A DNA stretch of 13,051 nucleotides from Phellopilus nigrolimitatus. Lineage: Eukaryota; Basidiomycota; Agaricomycetes; Hymenochaetales; Hymenochaetaceae. The number at the start of each line of letters is the position of its first letter. Position 1 is the stretch's first letter. Of this stretch, positions 1 to 7,767 are shown in pieces. Both the position numbers and the translations under genes were made by a program. The stretch lies in the NCBI GenBank assembly GCA_021029095.1, contig JAJOHG010000580.1, positions 1 to 13,051 of the forward strand, read 5' to 3'. The notes beneath the pieces are model-generated. The model had not been told where the DNA came from. It saw only the letters and a program-made list of their open reading frames with translations, and did no database searches.

Positions 1-35
1 TTTGTTTTCACTGAAATTGACGCGTATTTTTCTAG

Positions 36-1949
36 GACTATTGTGCCAATTTATCAGAGTGAAATTTCTCCGCCTAATCATGTGCGTTTATCTGCGGTCA
101 TGTGGCTCCCTTTTGCTGATCGGCTTTACCTTCAGAGAGGGGCGCTCGCGTGCATGGAATTCACAGGAAACATTTTTGGTTACGCTGTCTCCGTTGTACG
201 TATGAAGAAGTCTATGTCCATTCAAGCGCTCTGAATTATGTATGCTTCTCTCTTGGTCACAGTGGACAGACTACGCATGCTCCTTCTTAGACTCTGACCT
301 CTCGTGGCGATTCCCCTTGTTTATGCAATGTATCATTGGCGGTATCCTTGCTGGTGGTTCTTTACTCATTCCTGAAAGCCCTCGGTGTGGCGTCTTCTCG
401 ATCGAATTTGCATTCGTTGTGCTGAATCCGACTCTCGCAGTTGGCTCATTGACACCGACAAGGACGATGAGGGAATGCGCGTCATTGCGGACTTGCATGG
501 TGGTGATCCTGACAATAGCGTAGCTCGGGAAGAATTCAGGGAAATTAAGGAGAGGGTTATGCTTGAGGTGATGATCAGTTAATTTGGCTTTCTGCTTACA
601 ACCTTATGCCTTATGATTTCGCAGCGTGAGTCAGGTGAGGCGAGATCATACTCGGTGATGTGGAAGAAGTACAAGAAGCGCGTTCTTCTCGCGATGTCAT
701 CACAGGCTTTCGCTCAGCTGGTAAGTAATTTCTAGGAGTCCATTAGCTTACCTATTGACTCGAGTTCCAGAATGGTATCAATGGTACGTTACAGAAAGAG
801 TTCATGTAGCATGTCTTGTGTTGACTGGTCTCGTTTGAAGTCATTTCTTATTATGCGCGTGAGTGAATTCATTACGAATTTCCGATGCCAATCAGTCTTG
901 ACGTCACTGCGTAGCCCGGGTGTTTGAAGGTTCGCTAGACTTTAAATTAGGGGATTTCCATAAGAGCTGACGTTCTTGCAGAGGCCGGATGGATTGGTCG
1001 CGATGCTATCTTAATGGCCGGTATCAATGCTGTCATTTATCTTCTGAGTACCGTGCCCACATGGTTCTTGGTTGATCGTTGGGGTAGGCGTGCTATTCTA
1101 ATGTCCGGCGGTTCAGTCGTAAGTGATTACCCTTTCACCCTCCAAATAAATAATGATGAAATTTATGGGGCTTTAGATGGCCGTATCATTGATCTTGACT
1201 GGGTGGTGGATGTATATTGATGTCCCACAGACTCCTAACGCCGTTGTTGTATGTGTCATTGTTTTCAATGCTGCCTTTGGTTATAGTTGGGGACCAATTC
1301 CGTGGTTGTATCCGCCTGAGGTAAGGTTGAAGCGCAGCATCGCATACTTTGATCTAAGATAGGCTTGTTCTCTAGATTATGCCCTTGACGGTCCGAGCAA
1401 AGGGCGTATCGTTGTCCACGGCGACGAATTGGGCGTTCAACTTCCTTGTCGGCGAGATGACACCGTTCCTTCAGATGACCATCAAATGGCGTCTTTACCC
1501 ATTGCATGGCTTTTTCTGCACGTGCAGCTTTATTCTCGTTTATTTCCGTAAGTATAGGGACTGGTTTGTGTTTCGTAAGCTAACGGTCTTCTTCTGCCAA
1601 ATCAGTTTTCCCCGAGACTAAAGGCGTGCCCCTGGAGGAAATGGACGCTGTCTTCGGAGAAGGTTAGTTATTTTATTATGAATCCGAGCGCATGTTGACC
1701 TTGCCATCAGAGGAACGCATCGAGGAAGAGGAAGAGATGGAAGAGGAAGAACTCGAACGTGCTGCTCTCCACAGATCGAGTTCCAGGTTTGGCTACGGTT
1801 CTTTCGGAGTGACACCTAAGCCGTCAACAGCATCACTACCAAATCTCCTCAGGACTAACAGCTCTAGCAATGTGTTTAGATGGATGCGCCGGACAAAGTC
1901 TACACAAGGAAATTACCAAGCTGTCAACACCGAGGATGACGATGACTAG
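36..1949 (+). CDS. MFS sugar transporter, copy 1 (5' end outside the window)
   Basis: Predicted proton- or gradient-driven monosaccharide/polyol carrier of the MFS sugar-porter family, plasma membrane. Proposed exons: 36-81, 136-195, 263-384, 441-567, 625-720, 771-783, 841-858, 915-929, 982-1118, 1177-1320, 1376-1547, 1606-1662, 1711-1949; stop TAG 1947-1949. Bases 1-35 are the end of an intron, so the first four exons expected from copy 2 lie upstream. The spliced part is 414 codons, open throughout. Family motifs seen: IYQSE followed by SPPNHRG, PESPRWL, QLNGIN, DRWGRR, GPIPWLYPPE, PETKG. The C-terminal cytosolic tail (79 residues) starts with a run of about 12 mostly Glu residues, then is Ser/Arg-rich and ends in an Asp cluster; it shares nothing obvious with copy 2. 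Every splice junction is GT..AG and keeps frame, so this looks like a working gene, not a pseudogene. Substrate cannot be told from sequence alone. Confidence 0.88.
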
Positions 1950-2645
1950 ACGATTCCTTCCGCGCGGGAGCTCTAGGAAACTCGGTTCCTCCTCCTCCGC
2001 GAATTCGTCTAATGATTTTGCAAGCCACTGTTCCATAGATAAGGAACATCGAGCGAGAAGATCTGTGGCGGTTCTAGTTCTTTTTATTGGTTCTGTCGGT
2101 GAGAAGAAAACTACGACAAGTTTTTTTCTGGCCTCGAAATCTGTATCACCTACCCAACCACAGCACGTCGCGTTGCACTGCATACCTGTAATTATTAAAC
2201 AACAAAATTATTGGCATTGATTTTGTTCTCGTTTTGACTGAAGTACGAGTGTGGGGAAGATCGACGAGGAATGATGACGACGCGGGTTTTACATACAGAG
2301 GCGGGGGTTGGTGGCGGATGGCCGTATGTGTCCGCTAATCTAGGCTAAGCTCGCCTATTCTACACGCGCTGCTCCGTTGCCAGCTGACCGTCGTCCTCGT
2401 CGAGCTTGCTTTCTTTATCGTCAAGACTTGCCGGCTACACTCACTTTGTTACCGTATTTACGGGCGCTGTGATTGACGTTGGGCGCAAGACATCATCCAC
2501 CCACGGCAAAATCAGTCGTCAAGTCTTGCACAGCACGAGCAGCTTTGCAGTCTCAGAAAGCGACCATCGCGCATGCAGCACAAGCTGGCGTCGAGTCTGC
2601 AGATAACACCCTTCCTGACCTGCTCTACCCACCGTCCATGCAAAA
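1950..2645 (+). other. Intergenic region between the two transporters (3' end of copy 1, promoter of copy 2)
   Basis: About 700 nt without a supported gene. The first ~280 nt after the copy 1 stop become AT-rich around 2185-2240 and probably contain its polyadenylation region, although no exact AATAAA is present. The remainder should be the promoter and 5' leader of copy 2. I see no clear TATA box. Two GTGGGG/GCGGGG motifs are listed separately. Confidence 0.5.
2251..2306 (+). promoter_or_regulatory. Possible Mig1/CreA-type carbon repressor motifs
   Basis: GTGGGG at 2251-2256 and GCGGGG at 2301-2306 both fit the SYGGRG consensus bound by fungal CreA/Mig1 carbon catabolite repressors. They lie in the same orientation 50 nt apart, about 340-395 nt upstream of the copy 2 start. 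Glucose repression of a sugar transporter would make sense. The motif is short and often occurs by chance, so this is suggestive only. Confidence 0.25.
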
Positions 2646-2742
2646 ATGCTTTCGACGACCAGAAGTGCGAAGTCTGGTCGTACCAGTAGCAGGCTCGTCG
2701 GTCAGCCGCTCCTCTACTCCATCTCCGTGTTCGCCAGTTTAG
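2638..2742 (+). other. Upstream AUG overlapping the copy 2 start in another frame
   Basis: An ATG at 2638-2640, 8 nt before the chosen start, opens a 34-codon reading frame that ends at TAG 2740-2742 inside exon 1. Its context has T at -3, whereas the main start has a run of A. If the transcript includes it, scanning ribosomes would reach it first. It may dampen translation or simply be skipped. Confidence 0.3.
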
Positions 2743-5233
2743 GCGTCTTTCTCGTGCGTGCTGCGCTACCTACTGCGAGTGAAGACTGTTATCTCGTTTA
2801 TTGACTTGTTCGTACGTTCTAGTTTGGGTATGATCAGGGGTATGTGAATGGTGCCAATGCGAGAAACAGGCGTTGTGTTAACTGGGACGTTGCTCTAGAG
2901 TCATGTCGGGCCTTATCACAGGCCCCAACTTCCTCGCATTCTTCAACAAACTCGACTCGTTTCAGCTGGGGACCATGGTCGCCGTGCTCGAGATCGGGGC
3001 ATTCCGTGCGTCCGGCGTGTATCTATGCCTTTATTATATCGGTTTCTGACTAGTATTTGCGGCCTGCAGTCACGTCGATTGCCGCTGGACGTATCGGGGA
3101 CATCATCGGCCGGCGGATAACATTGTTCTGTGGGGCAGTGTTGTTTGTGGTAGGCGGCGCAGTGCAAACGTTCACGACGGGCTATGAGGTCATGGTTCTT
3201 GGGCGGGTTCTCAGTGGATTCGGCGTTGGGCTATTATCGTGAGTGAAGATTTCTTGTGTTGGTTGTAACAAAGGCTTACACATTATGCAGGACAATCGTT
3301 CCTATATATCAGAGCGAGGTCTCCCCTCCCTCACATGTAAATCTTTCAGCTATAGCTTTTCCTATTGAGTCTGACACACGTGTTAGAGAGGTGCACTTGC
3401 TTGCATGGAGTTCACAGGGAACATATTTGGCTATGCATGCTCAGTGGTACGAAAGCGTTCTTCCGAATCATTATATGCGACACATTGAGGATTCCCAACA
3501 CACTGCAGTGGATCGACTACTTCTGCTCGTTCATTTCCTCCAACCTCTCGTGGCGGGTGCCGCTTTTCATACAATGCGTGATTGGCGCAATTCTTGCTGC
3601 CGGGTCCCTGTTTATTCCCGAAAGTCCGCGCTGGCTTATAGACACTGGGAGGGACGATGAAGGCATGCGTGTGATTGCAGACCTTCACGGAGGCTACCTT
3701 GAAGATCATGAAGCCGTGGCTGAGTTTCGTGAAATCAAAGATAAAGTGATGGCGGACGTGAGCAATAGTTGGTTCTTTATTGGCGTTCGCTTTCACTGAA
3801 GAGACTTCTGCAGCGTCATTCTGGAGAAAAACGAACCTACAAACACATGTGGAAACGCTATAAGCGGAGAGTGCTACTCGCCATGTCCGCGTTGGCGTTT
3901 TCCCAACTGGTATGGTGTGGTTTTCCATTTATTAAAGAATGTTTAAAATTGATGGTTTGATGCTATGATAAGAATGGTATCAATGGTGAGTCGGTTTGCC
4001 GCCTGGCTTTGATATAGAGCTTACAATGTTTTTTATTTGCAGTTATATCGTACTACGCTCGTGTGTGCTTTGACTTGAACCCACTATTTTCTTCACTGAC
4101 CATGCACATTTAAAGCTAGAGTGTTTGAAGGTATGTTCCCTCATCTTTTGAAAGGGACCTATTATGAATTGTTCTTCACAGAGGCCGGCTGGATAGGAAG
4201 AGATGCGATTCTCATGACTGGAATCAATGCCATAATCTATCTCCTAAGTACAATACCCACGTGAGTAATAGCTCTTTAATGTTCTGTCAGAAACAGTCCT
4301 AATAGCATTCTAGATGGTATTTGGTGGATAGATGGGGGCGACGCGCCATTCTTCTTTCCGGGGCTGTTGTAGTGAGTATAGCACTTTTTCATCGTAATCA
4401 CTTACAGTGCTAAAGCTCTAGTTTACAGATGGCCATTGCATTAACCGCTACGGGTTGGTGGATGTGGATAGACGTACCGCAAACGCCCCAAGCTGTCGTT
4501 GTCTCCGTGATTATTTTCAACGCTGCGTTCGGCTATAGTTGGGGGCCGATTCCCTGGTTGTACGCATCGGAGGTGAGAAAACACCGCTCTCCTTTTGATG
4601 TATTCGCACTTATGGTGTTGTCTGCAAAGATCTTGCCCTTAACAATCCGTGCAAAGGGAGTTTCTCTTTCGACGGCCACGAACTGGGCTTTCAACTATGT
4701 AGTTGGAGAGTTGACTCCGGTCCTTCAAGAGACTATTGCATGGCGATTGTATCCTATGCACGGAGGTTTCTGCATCGCTAGCTTCTTCCTCGGTAAGGAT
4801 CGCTATTTGCTAAGAAAGGTTTACTTACTTATATATACGTCAATTCAGTTCTGTTCTGTAAGTACTCAATATTCAAATATTGTATAAATCTAACCTTAAG
4901 CACATAGGTTACCCCGAGACTAAAGGGGTGCCGTTGGAAGAGATGGATGCGGTATTCGGCGAAGGTGCGTTTTTTATGGGTTCTTGTTTTAGCTTACCGC
5001 TGATGCAGAAAGGTATTGCAGAAGGAGGCAAAGACGGGTTCCCCTTACATGATTACTCAGAACAGGTCGCGCTCGTCAATCGCGAGGAGCATGACGCGGA
5101 CGATGAAGAGACAATTGCTCCTCTCAAAGGCTCACACGAAGAGATAGGGAATGGCTCGTGGAAGGCTTGGACGCATCGACAAAACAGGCCTGGTAGCCGA
5201 AGCTATACTCCTATTAATGACGAAGAGGCGTGA
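2646..5233 (+). CDS. MFS sugar transporter, copy 2 (complete, 539 aa)
   Basis: Predicted 12-helix MFS sugar porter in the plasma membrane. Proposed exons: 2646-2753, 2823-2839, 2899-3005, 3070-3238, 3291-3336, 3387-3446, 3509-3757, 3814-3909, 3973-3985, 4043-4060, 4116-4130, 4182-4260, 4314-4371, 4429-4572, 4630-4792, 4849-4857, 4908-4964, 5022-5233; stop TGA. The spliced length is 1,620 nt. Motifs: FGYDQG (37-42), GRIGDIIGRR (84-93), GRVLSGFGVG (122-131) with IYQSE (139-143), PESPRW (206-211), QLNGIN (283-288), DRWGRR (331-336), GPIPW (384-388), PETKG (453-457). The start at 2646 has A at -3 and gives a short hydrophilic N-terminus before helix 1. 539 aa is usual for fungal hexose transporters. 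Compared with copy 1 the YPPE motif after helix 10 reads YASE, and the ~70-residue tail is different. The last intron (4965-5021) is inferred from copy 1; it is open in frame, so retention is possible. Substrate is unknown. Confidence 0.9.
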
Positions 5234-5336
5234 TATACCGCATTGTTACCATTTACATACATCCTGTTAATTTTCCTTAGACTGTACACACGTAAGTTAT
5301 CCGTCTGGGAGACGTTCCATGTTTTTGTTTTCCTAC

Positions 5337-5348
5337 TATATTTTATAA
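5337..5348 (+). promoter_or_regulatory. TATA-like element before the helicase gene
   Basis: An AT-rich box TATATTTTATAA lies about 70 nt upstream of the chosen helicase start, in the 186-nt gap after transporter copy 2. The gap must hold both the 3' end of the transporter and the helicase promoter. The position fits transcription starting near 5370-5385, which favours the ATG at 5420 over the in-frame ATG at 5369. Confidence 0.35.
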
Positions 5349-5419
5349 GCAATAAGAGGATCTGTGACATGACGTATACAAGGAGGACTAAGAAAATTCG
5401 ACGCGTCGCAAAATTGCAC

Positions 5420-7368
5420 ATGAACGCTTTTCTTCGCACCTCTCACTGTCTCAGGGCGAATGGTCGTTTGCTCGCATCTCCGCCGTCCTATCGCCTAGTA
5501 CGGCGCTCGGTGATACGCCCGTCATCGCGACTTGTTCGTCATTCAAGTCAGACAGCAGCAGCCGATGCAACGTCGTCGGCGCCTTTTCAAGCTGAGGTCC
5601 GTCGTCCCCTAGGGCGCGTCCCGCTCGTGCGCGCGTTCGGGTTCCGCGAACTCGGCATTCGGGACCCTATCGTCCATGCGCTTCCGAAAGCGTTCCCAGA
5701 CGTCGAGCGGCCGACGCTTTCTCAGGCCGAGTTCATTCCCGCTATTCTGAACGGGAAGGATGTGCTGCTGCATGACGATACGGGGACGGGAAAGTGAGTT
5801 GTCAGGAATTGTGTGCGGACGCTATTGGTTCATTCATGCTGACAGCTCTCTTAAAATGGGTTTATCTTAATGTAGGTCGTTCGGCACTATCTTAGCGCTG
5901 CTAAGCAAACCGCGCGCGAAGTCGGCTTCTCGAGCGGGCGGGCGACAGCAGAGTCCATGCATCACGTCGCTGGTGGTCGTCCCGCACAGGGACCTGGGCT
6001 TCCAGATGATGCACTGGATCGAGTCCATCGTCAAACACTCCGAGCCGCATCCGCCGCCGCTCGACTCGTTCGCGCAGCTCGTCGTCCGCGGCGGGTCCGC
6101 GCCCGCCGGGGAGCAGATTGACAAGTTGCGCGCGGCGCCGCCGCACATCCTCATCGGCACGCCGCAGGCGCTCTGGGAGATCTTCGAGACGGACAGACAG
6201 GCGCTGCAGGTAGAGGACCTAGCGACGCTCGTGGTCGACGAGGTGGACTACCTGCTCGACATCCCCCCGCCGTACGTGCGGCAGTCGCGGCACGGCGCGG
6301 CGTGGAAAAACTTCAACAAGCACCCGAGCCTGGCGCGCCGCCTGCTGGAGGAAATTCTGCCGCTGCGCAAGCCCGGCGCGGTGCCCCTCGCTCAGGCGGA
6401 ATTCGACGATAAACCGAAGATTCGGACTACGACTACTCGGCCGATTCAGGTTGTTATGTCGTCTGCGACGGTGCATTCTAATCTGACTGAGCACCTTATG
6501 GATGCGCGTTGGATGCGCGAGGACGGAATCATACTTTCGGGCAAGAAGCTAGCTAAGACGAACGCGCATATGATCTTGGAGGACGACAAGGAACGCACTG
6601 AAGTTGTGCACCATGCGTTTGTCGTCTCCGCAGGAGGCCACTTAGCGAATGTCGAATTCGCAGCGAAGCCAGGTGAAGAGGGAAAGAAATCGGAGAAAAA
6701 GCAAGAACGGCAAGATGAGGATCGATCGTCGGGCTACCGAGAGAAATCGACGAGCCAGGCTCAGAGTGAATAATTAAAATTTTATTTGATTCATTCGAGC
6801 GCTGACGATCCGAATATTGATTTTAAAATTAGAAGTGCCCCCTCAGTCTCCGACGTCAGCTCATATAATGGAAGCAGTGGCGACGTTCTTCGCTCTTGAT
6901 GTGCCGCGCCTTGCCCTATTGGTGCTTCCGCCGAACACGTCGGTTCAAAAGGCGCTTTCAGAGTTGCAGGACCTTGGGATAAACGCGCGTACGCTCGACC
7001 TGCGATCTGGGGAGATGGGCCGGATGGGGCGGCCGGCGGGCCAAGCGGAGGCAGAGCCGACCCTGCTGGTTGCGACGCCGGCGACGGTGCGCGGGGTCGA
7101 TCTCCCGGAGCTGACGCACGTGTTCTGCGTGGGAGCGCCCGACGTGGCGAGCGCGGACGTGTTCAAGCACGTTGCGGGGCGGGTGGACCGATTCGGGCGG
7201 GGCGGGAAGGTGATCACGATCGTGAACGAGCGGGAGCAGGAATACCGGGATGGGATGGTGCGGACGACAAAAAACCCAGCGGGCCTGCTGAGGACATTCT
7301 ATCGGAAGCTGGGTATCGAGCCGCAGTGGTTTGACCTGAGCGCGATGGACTTGACCGTGGATGGGTGA
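5420..7368 (+). CDS. Mitochondrial DEAD-box-type RNA helicase, MRH4-like (599 aa)
   Basis: Predicted ATP-dependent RNA helicase. Fungal MRH4 acts in assembly of the large mitochondrial ribosomal subunit; assignment to that family is an inference from presequence plus architecture. Exons: 5420-5793, 5876-6765, 6833-7368 (1,800 nt spliced). Residues 1-45 are Arg-rich without acidic residues, a typical matrix-targeting sequence, with a RHSS stretch suggesting cleavage near 41-44. Q-motif-like region FGFRELGI with a following Gln lies at about 75-105; Walker A TGTGKS at 121-126; GTPQALWE; Walker B DEVD at 246-249; SAT at 321-323; motif V as VRGVDLP at 507-513; motif VI as HVAGRVDRFGR at 534-544. 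Departures from consensus: DEVD for DEAD, GRVDR for GRTGR. A highly charged Lys/Glu/Asp stretch (about 385-421) joins the two RecA-like lobes. The first intron splits the Walker A lysine codon. An in-frame ATG at 5369 would add 17 basic residues. Confidence 0.82.
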
Positions 7369-7767
7369 GGAAATTTGCGGGTGCAGAGTGATAACTTGTT
7401 TTGACACTATGTTGGCTGGAGGATCTGCGGCCGGTTGTGATACTTTCCTTTTAGTTAAGCGCCATAACGACGCCGGTGATAGCGCAATTATATGGAACTG
7501 GAAGCGAGTCTGCAGAGAGGTTTTCTCCGAACGGGTATCGCATTTTTGATATGTTAAGAAAGTTGGAAATGAGACTACCGGGGTAAAAGAGGAGTGCGAG
7601 CAACGCGTGGGGACGTGACTGCCACTGTCAGTGTCTGTGTCAGTGGCTCGCGTACACCCGTCAGCCCCAATTATACCCTTCTTCTCCTACCACTTCTTCC
7701 TGCGCGGCCTGCGCCTCTTCCCGTCCCTCCCCCTCCTCCTCGTCGTCGTCGCCGTCGTTCGCCGACC
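7369..7767 (+). other. Intergenic region and pyrimidine-rich leader before the membrane protein gene
   Basis: About 400 nt with no supported gene. It should contain the 3' end of the helicase gene and the next promoter. From about 7675 to 7745 the + strand is strongly C/T-rich, a common feature just upstream of fungal start codons. A CCAAT followed by TATAC-like sequence occurs at 7667-7676. The reading frame of the next gene is open upstream of its ATG, but the encoded residues there are low-complexity Pro/Arg runs and lack a start codon. Confidence 0.5.

Larger units (their letters stand above)
36..4964 (+). repeat. Tandem gene duplication (36-1662 matches 3291-4964)
   Basis: The two sugar transporter genes lie head to tail. 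Exon lengths match one for one across the core: 46, 60, 249 (122+127 in copy 1), 96, 13, 18, 15, 137 (79+58 in copy 2), 144, 172 (163+9 in copy 2) and 57 nt. The proteins are clearly paralogous by eye, with most residues identical, but intron sequences and silent sites have diverged strongly. This points to an old duplication rather than a recent one, with selection kept on both proteins. Confidence 0.9.

Noticed and set aside
900..907. TGACGTCA octamer as a regulatory site
   Set aside because: It lies within a short intron of transporter copy 1, and a chance match is the simpler explanation.
1..1949. Copy 1 taken as a decayed pseudogene because no long reading frame covers it
   Set aside because: Alignment with copy 2 resolves it into 13 exons with GT..AG introns and an uninterrupted 414-codon frame, so it appears intact.
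3431..3928. Antisense open frame of 165 codons
   Set aside because: It lies opposite exons and introns of transporter copy 2 and its residues show no family features; it mirrors the codon pattern of the sense gene.
7594..7767. N-terminal extension of the DUF4203 protein
   Set aside because: The frame is open but has no ATG, encodes Pro/Arg low complexity from a C/T-rich leader, and the signal peptide begins exactly at the ATG at 7768.
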